Positions 11,166 to 22,547 of a stretch of 64,000 nucleotides of DNA are shown here, piece after piece. The DNA is from Sideroxydans sp. GTDB lineage: Bacteria; Pseudomonadota; Gammaproteobacteria; Burkholderiales; Gallionellaceae. The DNA lies in NCBI GenBank assembly GCA_028687425.1, contig JAQUAD010000008.1, positions 1 to 64,000 of the forward strand, given 5' to 3'. Under the pieces are notes generated by a model, which made no database searches, was not told the DNA's origin, and saw only the letters and a program-made list of their open reading frames with translations. Position 1 is the first letter of the stretch, and every line of letters begins with the position of its first letter. The translations under genes and the position numbers were made by a program.

Positions 11166-11230
11166 GATCTCTCTCCTATGCAATGGGAAAACTACGAGCT
11201 GCATCATAAGAACAAAGCCCCGGCAGACGC

Positions 11231-11317
11231 TTGCAAATTAACCTTGGGAAATTGCCATATCGGCAATATAATTGCGCGTGTATGACATTGAATCAATGTT
11301 AATAGCTCAATTTGCAA
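11231..11317. promoter_or_regulatory. Nested symmetric elements in the leuA/lrp-type intergenic region
   Basis: Three inverted repeats are nested between the divergent genes: an outer pair ttgcaaatt (11231-11239) and aatttgcaa (11309-11317), an inner pair attgcc/ggcaat (11251-11267), and a 15-bp odd palindrome acattga-a-tcaatgt (11285-11299). AT-rich spaced dyads of this sort fit binding of an Lrp/AsnC-type octamer that wraps DNA. Assignment as its operator is inference from position and symmetry. Confidence 0.5.
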
Positions 11318-11332
11318 AATCAGGAGAATGAT

Positions 11333-11794
11333 ATGCAACTAGACAACTACGATCTGGAGATATTGCGGGTATTGCAGGAGAACGGGCGTATCAGCAATCA
11401 GGAACTGGCCGACCGCATCAGCCTCACCCCCTCGCCCTGTTTGCGCCGCCTGCATGCGCTGGAAGATGCCGGTCTCATCACCGGCTACCGCGCCATGCTG
11501 GATGCAAAAAAACTCGGCCTGTCGCTGATGGCACTCATTCTTATATCAATGGACAAGCACACCCCGGAACGTCTGGATAACTTCGAAGCGAAAATCGCGG
11601 AGATCCCGGATGTGCTCGAATGCCTGCTGATCACCGGACAGGATGCCGACTACCAGCTCAAGGTGGTCGTAAAGGATATGGATGCCTACCAGGAATTATT
11701 GCTCAACCGCATCACCCGCATCGAAGGGGTCACCGGCGTGCATTCCAGTTTCGTATTGCGCCGGGTGGTGGACAAGACTGCGCTGGCGCTTTGA
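11333..11794 (+). CDS. Lrp/AsnC family transcriptional regulator
   Basis: A 153-residue feast/famine regulator. An N-terminal helix-turn-helix lies in LDNYDLEILRVLQENG through LTPSPCLRRLHALEDAGLI, followed by an RAM ligand-binding domain (VLECLLITGQDADYQLKVVV). The start MQLDNYDLE was chosen because the ribosome site aggagaatgat lies directly upstream. It is divergent from leuA, which suggests that it senses leucine or another amino acid and acts on the leu operon; this is inference, since Lrp paralogues vary in effector. Confidence 0.88.
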   Translation: MQLDNYDLEILRVLQENGRISNQELADRISLTPSPCLRRLHALEDAGLITGYRAMLDAKKLGLSLMALILISMDKHTPERLDNFEAKIAEIPDVLECLLITGQDADYQLKVVVKDMDAYQELLLNRITRIEGVTGVHSSFVLRRVVDKTALAL

Positions 11795-11796
11795 AC

Positions 11797-12963
11797 TTAT
11801 GCAGCAGCTGCCTGCTCCCCGGCCGTCTGGCGCATCTGCCACATCATCAGCAGCAAGCCGGCGAAACCCATCAGTGCACTGAAGGTATACAAGGCCGAGC
11901 CGCCCCAGTGCTGCCAGATCGGGCCGCTGGCCAGTCCGCCCAGTACGCCGCCGGCGCCATACGTCACGCTGCCGAACAAGGCCTGCCCGCGCGACTGGTG
12001 CCGCCCCTGGAAGAACTCATGTATTTGGCCCACCGACGCCGCATGGAAGGAACCGAAGGTGAAAGCATGCAACACCTGCGCCAATAGCAACAGATAGACG
12101 ATATCCACCGTCCAGCCGATCAGCAGGAAGCGGATGCCTGCCATCGCGAAACTGAACAGCAGGATGCGCTCGAAACCGAAGCGACGCACCAGCGCCGGCA
12201 TCAGGAAGAACACGCCGATCTCGCAGATCACGCCCAGCGCCCACAAGCCGCCAACTGCACTCTTGGCGTAGCCATGCTCCACCAGATAGATGGAAAAGAA
12301 GGTGTAGTAAGGGCCGTGCGCCACTGCCATCAGAAAGCTGGCACCCAACAAGGCCAGCACGCGTGGCTGCATCACGATCTGCCGGATGGGCTGATGATCG
12401 GTGTGATGCGCCAGCACTTCGGTCTTGGGAATCTCGCGCGCAAACAGCAGGATGCCGATCTCGCACAACAGCCCCGCCCACAGCAGCCAGGCGATGGCGA
12501 CGTAATCGAAGGCATAGCCCAGACCGACCACCGCCAGGATGAAACCGACCGACCCCCAGGAGCGCAGACGTCCGTAATGCGCCGTGTTCTTGCCCAGATA
12601 GGTCAGCGTGGTCGCCTCGACCAGCGGCATGGATGCGCTCCAGAAGAAGTTCATCAGCAGCATCACCGCGAACAGCCCCCAGAAGCTTTCGGTAAAGAAC
12701 ACCCCAGCATAGAACAACGCGCTCAGCCCTGCCGCGGCCACCACCACTTCCTGCCGCTTGCCGGTGTGGTCGGCCAGCCAGCCCCACAGACTGGGCGCGA
12801 CCATGCGCATCACCGGTTGCAAGGTCATCAGGATGGCGATATCGATGGCATCGAAGTGCAGCGACTGGAGATAGAGACTCCAGTAAGGTGAGAACATCCC
12901 CACGAACGCGAAGTAGAAGAAGTAGAACCCGGCGATACGCCAGTGATAGTTACGGGCAGTCAT
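11797..12963 (-). CDS. MFS transporter, HcaT/LacY-like
   Basis: A 388-residue membrane protein with twelve likely membrane segments and the MFS loop between helices 2 and 3 (WGWLADHTGKR). The start MTARNYHWRIAGFYFFYFAFVGMFSPYWSLYLQ resembles the 3-phenylpropionate/nucleoside-type proton symporters (HcaT family). Substrate cannot be told from sequence. The gene is convergent with the Lrp-type gene, with only 2 nt between stop codons, and no catabolic genes adjoin it. Confidence 0.82.
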   Translation of the reverse strand: MTARNYHWRIAGFYFFYFAFVGMFSPYWSLYLQSLHFDAIDIAILMTLQPVMRMVAPSLWGWLADHTGKRQEVVVAAAGLSALFYAGVFFTESFWGLFAVMLLMNFFWSASMPLVEATTLTYLGKNTAHYGRLRSWGSVGFILAVVGLGYAFDYVAIAWLLWAGLLCEIGILLFAREIPKTEVLAHHTDHQPIRQIVMQPRVLALLGASFLMAVAHGPYYTFFSIYLVEHGYAKSAVGGLWALGVICEIGVFFLMPALVRRFGFERILLFSFAMAGIRFLLIGWTVDIVYLLLLAQVLHAFTFGSFHAASVGQIHEFFQGRHQSRGQALFGSVTYGAGGVLGGLASGPIWQHWGGSALYTFSALMGFAGLLLMMWQMRQTAGEQAAAA

Positions 12964-13045
12964 GATCTGAAGTTGGTAATGCGAACGGGATTATCGCATG
13001 CGCCCCCGGCTTTCGAGGCATTTCAATAGTGCGGAACGCGACAGA

Positions 13046-13249
13046 TCAGAACGACCAGGTCAGCTGCATGCTGGCACGGTTCGCCAGGTTGCCGGCGATG
13101 GCCAGTGCGTTGTCGCGCAACGCCCCTGCCGGGATCGCGAACGGCTGACCGACGAACGGCGGCGCCTGTCCGCCGACCACCATGCCGCGTGCGCACAGAT
13201 ATTCAGTTGAAACGCGATAGTCCCCTGCAGATATTTTCCGCCCAAGCCT
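13046..13249 (-). pseudogene. Orphan C-terminal fragment of an outer-membrane beta-barrel protein
   Basis: In the roughly 400-nt stretch between the MFS gene and the large GGDEF-EAL gene, one minus-strand frame stays open for 67 codons with no clear start. It reads GDYRVSTEYLCARGMVVGG, then QAPPFVGQPFAIPAGAL, and ends ASMQLTWSF at 13046. Alternating polar/hydrophobic residues and a terminal Phe are the signature of the last strand of a Gram-negative barrel. An in-frame stop at 13250-13252 cuts it off upstream. It is most likely the remnant of a decayed or deleted porin or autotransporter-like gene; a chance open frame is possible. Confidence 0.35.
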
Positions 13250-13365
13250 TCACGCACCCGCGGGTAAGCTGCCGAGCCAAAGCGTCTGACAGCCTGCTGG
13301 TGCCAGACGAAGAAGCTGACATCCTCGCGGTTCTGCCCAGCCGGGCAGCAAGACCCACAGGAACC

Positions 13366-16300
13366 TCATCCTGCTCCCTGACGCTCGCCATCGAAGACAT
13401 GGCCGGCCTCGACCGGTTTGCTGAAATAATAGCCTTGGACCATATCGCAACCGTGCGCGCGCAGGAAGGTCAGTTGCTCGGCGGTCTCCACCCCCTCCGC
13501 GATCAGTTCGAGTTGCAAGGCATGGCCGAGCTGAATGATGGCACGCACGATGGCGTCCGAGTCCGCGCTCCGGTTCAGGTCGCGCACGAACGACTGGTCG
13601 ATCTTGAGCTTGTCCACAGCCAGACGTTTCAGGTACGACAGGCTGGAATAGCCCGTGCCGAAATCATCGATGGAGAGTCGCACCCCCAGTTCTTTCAGTG
13701 CATGCAAGGTCTTGATGGCCAGCTCCACATCCTGCAACAGGATGGATTCCGTCAATTCCAGCTCCAGCGACTCGGCTGGCAAGCCAGATTGCTGCAAAGC
13801 CTGAGAGACAGTCTCGACCAGATTGCCGCGTTTGAACTGCAGGGCCGACAGATTGACCGCAACCATCAACGCCTTGCCCTGATCATGCCAGACGCGCCCC
13901 TGCCGGCAGGCTTCATGCAACACCCATTCGCCGATCGGGATGATCAAACCGCTACGCTCCGCCAGCGGGATGAAGCGGGAAGGCGGGATCGTCCCCATCT
14001 CAGGATGGCTCCAGCGCAACAGCGCTTCCACACCCACGATGCGTCCGTCATCCAGATCGATCTGCGGCTGGTAGTGCAACTTGAACTCGTTGTCCTTGAG
14101 CGCCGTGCGCATCCGTCCATGCAGGAACATCTGCTCCTGCGCATCCAGATTCATCTTCTCCGAATAGAAACGGTAGGTGTTGCGCCCGCTCTCCTTGGCC
14201 TGAAACATCGCGGTATCGGCGTTGCGCAACAGTGCATCGAAATCCCGGTCGTCGCGCGGGTAATGACTGATGCCCAGACTGACCGAGGTATTGATGGAAT
14301 ACTCTCCCACCTCGAACGGTTCGTTGAACACGTCATTGATGTGCTGGGCGATATTGCTCATCACATCGGTGCCCTCCACTTCCGGCAACAGGATGATGAA
14401 TTCATCACCGCCCTGACGACTGATCGTATCGCTGTCCCGCAGCGCTTCCCGCAAGCGACCGACCACCTCGACCAGGAGTTTGTCGCCCAGACTGTGCCCC
14501 AGCGTATCGTTCACTTCCTTGAAGTTGTCCAGATCGAGGAACATCACGGCCACGCCGGTATTCGTCCGCTCAGACTGCGCAACCGCCTGCTCGAAGCGAT
14601 CCCGCAGCAGGATACGGTTGGGCAATCCGGTGAGTGCATCGTGGTGCGCCAGGAACTCCAGCCTGAGTTCGGCTTCTGCATGTTTCTGGCGCGTCCGCAA
14701 CGTCTCGATCCCGAAGGCAAGGTCCTCCGCCATCTCTTCCAGCAAGCGCACCTCTTCCTCCTCGAAAGCTTCAGTGTCCCTGGCGTAGATGGACAGACTA
14801 CCCAGACACGCCCTTTCCACCAGCAGAGGCAAGGCGATCCCCGAACTAAAACCGTGTTCCAGCATGGCTGTCTTCCAGCGCGTATCACCGTGATGTTTGG
14901 CGATGTCCGGATCGATCACCGTCTGACGCGTCAGGCAGGCCTGCACAGACAGATCGTGCTCGGCGATCAATTCGATCGGCATCTGCTGCGTCGCAGCGGC
15001 CGCATGTCCTGCTTCGCTCGCATACGCGATCGGACGCATACCCGTGATGCCATCCGGCTTGGCGTACCCCACCCAGGCCATGCAATAACCGCCGCGCTGC
15101 ACGATCAGCTGGCAGATGTCTGCCAGCAAGGCATTCTCGTCCACAGCATGCACCAGGGTCGTATTGCAATCGCTCAGCAGTTTGAGCGCCCGGTTCAGCT
15201 TCCGTTGCGACGCTTCTGCATGTTTGCGCTCGGTGATGTCCTGTGCGGCACCGATCAGCCGCACCACTTGCCCCTGCTCGTTCAACTCACGCCTGAAAGT
15301 TACCTCCAGCCAGCGGATCGAACCGTCCATACCGAAGATACGCGACTCATCATGAAACTTGATGCTTTCCCCCGCTGGCCGCAGCCCCTCTTCGACACGT
15401 TCGCCCACGCGTGACACATCCTCAGGGTGCACCCAGCGCTGCATGAATGCTGCCGCCTTCTGCCGGTAACCACCGAACTGTTCTGTAGTGCCGCCGTACA
15501 AGGCGTAGTAATGGTCGTTGAAGATGAATTCGCCGCTGGCCACTTCATATTCCCAGTAGCCGATGCGGGCGATGTGCAAGGCCTCGTTCAGCTTGGCTTC
15601 GCTGGTGCGCAATGCCGCTTCAATGCGTGAACGCACCTCCAGCATGTCATTGAATTCACGCGCCACTTCGCGCAACTCGGGCGGCCCGGCCAACTGGGCA
15701 CGTGCCTGATGATCCCCTTGCCGCACACTGCGTGCCAGCGAGGCCAACCCCAATACCGGACGGGAGATACGCCTGGCGATCCACCATGCCAGCAACAGGA
15801 TGGAAACGAATATCCCGCCTCCGACCACACCGTTCTGCCAGAACGTATCGCCCAACTTGGCATAGCCCCCCTCGACAGGTATGCCCACATAGGCATACCA
15901 GTTCACGCCCTTGATCGGCTTGATCGAATAGAAGCGCCTGACGCCATCTACCCCGGTTGCGGACATCTCGCCGTCGCGCAGTGCCAGCAGCGATCTCACC
16001 TGCTCATTGTTGATCAGGCGCTTCCCCACCCATTTTTCGGCATCGATGTTGCGCCACACCACCACACCGCTTTCGGTGATGACCCCGACTACCGTGCCCG
16101 GCTCCAACGGTGCCTGGGAGAGGTTAGGTTCATACAGTGCCAGATCGAGCGGTAATCCAAGATAGCCGAGCTTGCGCCCCTGACCGGTACGGATCGGATA
16201 GGTCAGCACGGTCACCCAGCGGCCGGTGATCGGGCCATAGAAGGGATCGCTCACCACTTCAGACTCGGCCGTTCGGGTACGAGGAAACCAGGGGGAATTG

Positions 16301-16677
16301 ACGATGGATACCTTGTTGCCGCCCGGCTGGGGCACGGCAGAGCAGATCGCCGTCCCCGCCAGGTCGATCACGGTCATGTTGGCGGACTTTGGGAAGAGCT
16401 GACGGAAGTCCCACAGGATAGGGTCACAGCGATGCTCGTCGACCAACCGTATACCCGGCCGTTTGGCCATCTGCTGCAACAGATCGATATTGGTCTGCAA
16501 GACCCGTGAAATATCCGAGGCGGTTATGACCGTGAGGGTACGGGCGTATGCCTGTTCGTTCTCGGTCTCGTGTTGGACGTTCTCCAGTGCGACATAGGCC
16601 ATGAGCGCCAGCGCCGGGATGGCGAATGCCACCACCAGAGCCAGTAACTGCGCACGGATTGTCAGCAACAATTTCAT
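13366..16677 (-). CDS. Membrane c-di-GMP enzyme: Cache-HAMP-PAS-GAF-GGDEF-EAL
   Basis: A 1103-residue bifunctional c-di-GMP protein. It has a membrane helix (about 8-30), a periplasmic Cache-like sensor (31-280), a second helix (about 283-302), HAMP (302-355), PAS (about 365-490), GAF (505-660), GGDEF (675-840) and EAL (860-1095). The cyclase site is intact (FLDLDNFK, GGDEF at 756-760) with an RxxD inhibitory site five residues upstream. The phosphodiesterase residues are also present (EAL, LELTES, IDDFGTGYSS, KIDQSFV, EGVET). Start at 16677 is chosen because the mature helix follows; an ATG at 16701 preceded by aggggg is an alternative. Divergent from grpE. Confidence 0.92.
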   Translation of the reverse strand: MKLLLTIRAQLLALVVAFAIPALALMAYVALENVQHETENEQAYARTLTVITASDISRVLQTNIDLLQQMAKRPGIRLVDEHRCDPILWDFRQLFPKSANMTVIDLAGTAICSAVPQPGGNKVSIVNSPWFPRTRTAESEVVSDPFYGPITGRWVTVLTYPIRTGQGRKLGYLGLPLDLALYEPNLSQAPLEPGTVVGVITESGVVVWRNIDAEKWVGKRLINNEQVRSLLALRDGEMSATGVDGVRRFYSIKPIKGVNWYAYVGIPVEGGYAKLGDTFWQNGVVGGGIFVSILLLAWWIARRISRPVLGLASLARSVRQGDHQARAQLAGPPELREVAREFNDMLEVRSRIEAALRTSEAKLNEALHIARIGYWEYEVASGEFIFNDHYYALYGGTTEQFGGYRQKAAAFMQRWVHPEDVSRVGERVEEGLRPAGESIKFHDESRIFGMDGSIRWLEVTFRRELNEQGQVVRLIGAAQDITERKHAEASQRKLNRALKLLSDCNTTLVHAVDENALLADICQLIVQRGGYCMAWVGYAKPDGITGMRPIAYASEAGHAAAATQQMPIELIAEHDLSVQACLTRQTVIDPDIAKHHGDTRWKTAMLEHGFSSGIALPLLVERACLGSLSIYARDTEAFEEEEVRLLEEMAEDLAFGIETLRTRQKHAEAELRLEFLAHHDALTGLPNRILLRDRFEQAVAQSERTNTGVAVMFLDLDNFKEVNDTLGHSLGDKLLVEVVGRLREALRDSDTISRQGGDEFIILLPEVEGTDVMSNIAQHINDVFNEPFEVGEYSINTSVSLGISHYPRDDRDFDALLRNADTAMFQAKESGRNTYRFYSEKMNLDAQEQMFLHGRMRTALKDNEFKLHYQPQIDLDDGRIVGVEALLRWSHPEMGTIPPSRFIPLAERSGLIIPIGEWVLHEACRQGRVWHDQGKALMVAVNLSALQFKRGNLVETVSQALQQSGLPAESLELELTESILLQDVELAIKTLHALKELGVRLSIDDFGTGYSSLSYLKRLAVDKLKIDQSFVRDLNRSADSDAIVRAIIQLGHALQLELIAEGVETAEQLTFLRAHGCDMVQGYYFSKPVEAGHVFDGERQGAG

Positions 16678-16812
16678 CGAGGAAGAGCCACGTCCGCACA
16701 TCAGCAGGCCCCCTGCCGCTGACATCCGGACCGTCCGGGATCGTGATGGATTGAATGATACCCAGTAATACCCAGCTAATGAGGTCGAAATCAAACAAAT
16801 TTCACATTCCCT

Positions 16813-16840
16813 CTTGAAATCCCATTCTGCGCCCCCATTC
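16813..16840 (+). promoter_or_regulatory. Sigma-32 heat-shock promoter of grpE
   Basis: A -35 box CTTGAAA (16813-16819), a 13-nt spacer and a -10 box CCCCATTC (16833-16840) match the RpoH consensus throughout. Transcription would start near 16847, 20 nt before the grpE ATG, which excludes a longer upstream reading. Confidence 0.88.
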
Positions 16841-16867
16841 ACGACCAGTCGCCAACAGGAGAACCAA

Positions 16868-17413
16868 ATGGAACAGCAGGAAAACAAGCCACAGATCGAA
16901 CAACACGAAGCCGTTGAAACTCGGGCAGATGCGGTTGAAACAGGCAGCGAATCCATGCCCAGCATGGAAGAGATGCTGCAGGAAGCCGAGCGCAAGGCGC
17001 AGGAGCACTACGACGCCTGGATGTACGCCAAGGCCGAAGGTGAGAACATCCGCCGCCGCGCCGCTGAGGACGTGAGCAAGGCGCAGAAGTTCGCAGTGGA
17101 ACGCTTCTCCAACGAGATGCTGGCCGTGATGGACAGCCTGCAAGCCGGCTTGTCCGTCGAGACCGAGAATGTGGAGAGCTTCAAGAACGGCATGGAGCTG
17201 ACCCTGAAGCAGCTCGCCTCCGTGTTCGAAAAATTCAACATCGTCGAGATCAACCCGGTCGGTGAGAAGATGGACCCGAACAAGCACCAGGCCATTGGTA
17301 TGGTAGACAGCGAACAGGACGCCAACACCGTGGTCAGCGTGATGCAGAAAGGCTACACCCTGAACGACCGCGTATTGCGCCCCGCGCTGGTGATGGTGAG
17401 CAAAGGCAAATAA
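16868..17413 (+). CDS. grpE: Nucleotide exchange factor GrpE
   Basis: Releases ADP from DnaK in the Hsp70 cycle. The 181-residue product has an acidic Gln/Glu-rich N-terminus, a long coiled-coil helix ([20 protein letters not shown] through [14 protein letters not shown]), and the beta-domain motif [18 protein letters not shown]. The ATG at 16868 follows an aggagaacca ribosome site and lies downstream of a sigma-32 promoter; an earlier in-frame Met at 16814 overlaps the promoter and is not the start. dnaK and dnaJ follow. Confidence 0.95.
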   Translation: MEQQENKPQIEQHEAVETRADAVETGSESMPSMEEMLQEAERKAQEHYDAWMYAKAEGENIRRRAAEDVSKAQKFAVERFSNEMLAVMDSLQAGLSVETENVESFKNGMELTLKQLASVFEKFNIVEINPVGEKMDPNKHQAIGMVDSEQDANTVVSVMQKGYTLNDRVLRPALVMVSKGK

Positions 17414-17415
17414 CA

Positions 17416-17443
17416 CTTGAAATCGCTGACTGACGCCCCATTT
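17416..17443 (+). promoter_or_regulatory. Sigma-32 heat-shock promoter of dnaK
   Basis: CTTGAAA (17416-17422), a 13-nt spacer and CCCCATTT (17436-17443) match the RpoH consensus. It starts 2 nt after the grpE stop, so dnaK has its own heat-shock promoter in addition to readthrough from grpE. The leader is about 55 nt. Confidence 0.88.
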
Positions 17444-17503
17444 ATGGCGACAAGGCAGCAACAGGATTCCAACATTTACGTATTGAACTGAAAGGAAAGC
17501 ATC

Positions 17504-19426
<1,923 letters not shown>

Positions 19427-19451
19427 GACACTCCATCCTTGATGCTGTAAC

Positions 19452-19475
19452 CGGTGGGGCGCATGCGCCCCACCG
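19452..19475 (+). terminator. Perfect 24-bp palindrome between dnaK and dnaJ
   Basis: The sequence from 19452 to 19475 is an uninterrupted GC-rich palindrome centred on gcatgc, 26 nt after the dnaK stop and 16 nt before the dnaJ start. In RNA it forms a strong stem but has only an A-run, not a U-run, after it on the plus strand. It probably attenuates readthrough or protects the dnaK mRNA 3' end, giving less DnaJ than DnaK. Confidence 0.6.
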
Positions 19476-19490
19476 TCACATGGAAAAAAC

Positions 19491-20615
<1,125 letters not shown>

Positions 20616-20640
20616 ACCGACTACCGGCAAGGAGCAGCGC

Positions 20641-21081
20641 ATGCAAGTCAAAGCACTCGGTCATGTCGTGCTCAAGGTCCGCAACCTTGAACGCTCCATT
20701 GCCTTTTATCGGGACGTGCTGGGCATGAAAGAAGTCGCACGCTACCAGGGCGTGATGGCTTTCTTCACGCTGGGCGAGGACCATCACGACCTGGGACTGA
20801 TGCAGATCGGCGCGCACGCGGCGGAAGCCGATCCCGGCAGCGTCGGCCTGTATCACGTGGCATTCAAGGTGGGCGACAGCCTGGATGAACTGCGTGCGTA
20901 CAAGGCGCATCTGGAAGCCAGTCATGTGAGCATCTTCGGCATGAGCGACCACGGCGTAAGCCAGTCGCTCTATATCCAGGACCCTGACGGGATCGAGATC
21001 GAATTGTATGTGGATACCGATCCGGCAGTCTGGCGCGACGATCCCGGTGCCGTGTTGACCACCAGGCGACTACAGCTCTGA
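20641..21081 (+). CDS. VOC/glyoxalase-family metalloprotein
   Basis: A 146-residue vicinal-oxygen-chelate protein. The first half begins LGHVVLKVRNLERSIAFYRDVLGMKE with the metal His in GHVVLKV, and the second half has LYHVAFKV and a C-terminal acidic ligand in PDGIEIELYVD, the arrangement of extradiol dioxygenase-like and glyoxalase enzymes. The substrate is not evident. The ribosome site aaggagcagcgc supports the start. It lies 25 nt after dnaJ and may be read through from it. Confidence 0.82.
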   Translation: MQVKALGHVVLKVRNLERSIAFYRDVLGMKEVARYQGVMAFFTLGEDHHDLGLMQIGAHAAEADPGSVGLYHVAFKVGDSLDELRAYKAHLEASHVSIFGMSDHGVSQSLYIQDPDGIEIELYVDTDPAVWRDDPGAVLTTRRLQL

Positions 21082-21147
21082 GCCACACACTCGGGGCTTA
21101 ATTGTTTTATCATGCGCCGCGAAAACCCACTGACTTAGGAATCGCGC

Positions 21148-21717
21148 ATGACCTCTACCCTGCTCCTGCTCGGCGTCACCCTCGTCGCACTGATCTACGG
21201 CATCACGCTGTACAACCATCTGGTCAGCCTCAAGCATGCGGTCAGCAAGGCTTGGGCCAACATCGATGTGGCGCTCAAGCAGCGTCATGACGAGCTGCCC
21301 AAACTGGTCGAAGTCTGCAAACAATACAAACAGTTCGAACAGACGACGCTGCAACGCGTGATCGAAGCGCGCTCCATGGTACAGACCGCACGCGAAGGCC
21401 AGGACATCGCCGCACTGGGCAAGGCCGAAGGCATGTTGCGCATGGGGCTGGGCAATATCTTCGCCGTGGCAGAAGCTTATCCGGAACTGAAGAGCAACGA
21501 ACATTTCATGCAGCTGCAGACGCGCATCAGCGGACTGGAGAACACCATCGCCGATCGCCGCGAGCTGTACAACGAATCGGTGAACATCTACAACGTCGGT
21601 ATCGAACAGTTCCCGGCCGTGCTGATCGCCAACATGTTCGCCTATCCGGCCAAGCCTTTGCTGGAATTCGCCACGGCGGAAAAGGCTGACGTCGATCTCA
21701 AGAAACTATTCGACTAG
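21148..21717 (+). CDS. LemA family protein
   Basis: A 189-residue inner-membrane protein with one N-terminal helix (LLLLGVTLVALIYGITLYN) and a long helical LemA domain facing away from it; motifs include AWANIDVALKQRHDELPKLV and RELYNESVNIYN, which define the family. LemA function is poorly known and it is often linked to envelope quality control. It precedes a small outer-membrane-like protein and a GIDE-domain protein, a partnership seen elsewhere for LemA. Confidence 0.88.
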   Translation: MTSTLLLLGVTLVALIYGITLYNHLVSLKHAVSKAWANIDVALKQRHDELPKLVEVCKQYKQFEQTTLQRVIEARSMVQTAREGQDIAALGKAEGMLRMGLGNIFAVAEAYPELKSNEHFMQLQTRISGLENTIADRRELYNESVNIYNVGIEQFPAVLIANMFAYPAKPLLEFATAEKADVDLKKLFD

Positions 21718-21807
21718 GAACCAAAACCGGTTTCCCCACTCACAGTGCAGCCTGCGCCGGAATCAGCGACGTGGACAACACTTTCTATATACAAAAGGAA
21801 ATACAAC

Positions 21808-22515
21808 ATGAAGAAACTGCTCGTACTGACCTGCGCCCTGGGCATCGCCCAGCCTGCCCTGGCCGGCAACATCAACCTGGGCAACCTGACTGGTGGACAA
21901 GCATCTTTCCGCAGTGTCTCTGAAGATCTCGGCTCCGCATTGAGCTATAAAGGCGTCGTGCCCGCGGAATCCATGGGTATCACCGGTTTCGATATCGGCC
22001 TGGAAATCACCCAGACCGACCTGGCGAAAAGCGCCCCGCTGTGGAACAGCCTGACCGGCAGCGACTTCAGCAACCTGTACGTTCCCAAGCTGCATGTCAC
22101 CAAAGGCCTGCCGCTGAACATCGACATCGGCGCCTTCTATTCTGCCGTTCCCACGACCGACATCAGGCTGATGGGTGGTGAACTGCGTTGGGCCTTCATC
22201 GAAGGCGGCGTCGCCATGCCGGCAGTGGCCGTGCGCGGCGCACTGACCAAGCTCTCCGGCGTGAACCAGCTGTCGCTGGACACCAAGAGCCTGGACGTTT
22301 CCATCTCCAAAGGCTTCGCCATGCTCACGCCTTATGCAGGTGTCGGCCAGGTCTGGACCAACAGTTCCTCTGAACTGTTCGCGACCGAAAGCTTCACGCA
22401 AGGCAAATTGTTCGCCGGTGCGAACCTGAACTTCGGTCTGACCAATCTTGCCATTGAGTTCGACAAGACCGGCTCGGCCAAATCCACCAGCCTGAAACTG
22501 GGTTTCCGTTTTTAA
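21808..22515 (+). CDS. Small outer-membrane beta-barrel protein
   Basis: A 235-residue secreted protein with a signal peptide (MKKLLVLTCALGIAQPALAG) and alternating hydrophobic/polar strands ending STSLKLGFRF, the terminal-Phe signature recognised by the BAM complex. No closer family is recognised. The ATG at 21808 follows aaaggaaatacaac. It sits between lemA and a GIDE/EF-hand gene on the same strand, with no gap large enough for separate regulation being obvious. Confidence 0.72.
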   Translation: MKKLLVLTCALGIAQPALAGNINLGNLTGGQASFRSVSEDLGSALSYKGVVPAESMGITGFDIGLEITQTDLAKSAPLWNSLTGSDFSNLYVPKLHVTKGLPLNIDIGAFYSAVPTTDIRLMGGELRWAFIEGGVAMPAVAVRGALTKLSGVNQLSLDTKSLDVSISKGFAMLTPYAGVGQVWTNSSSELFATESFTQGKLFAGANLNFGLTNLAIEFDKTGSAKSTSLKLGFRF

Positions 22516-22547
22516 ATATCGATGAAAAAAGCGCACGGAGAACAGTC

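Noticed and set aside
13105-15414. Long plus-strand open frame opposite the GGDEF-EAL gene
   Set aside because: His/Gln/Arg-rich low-complexity product with no family likeness; antisense shadow of a well-supported gene.
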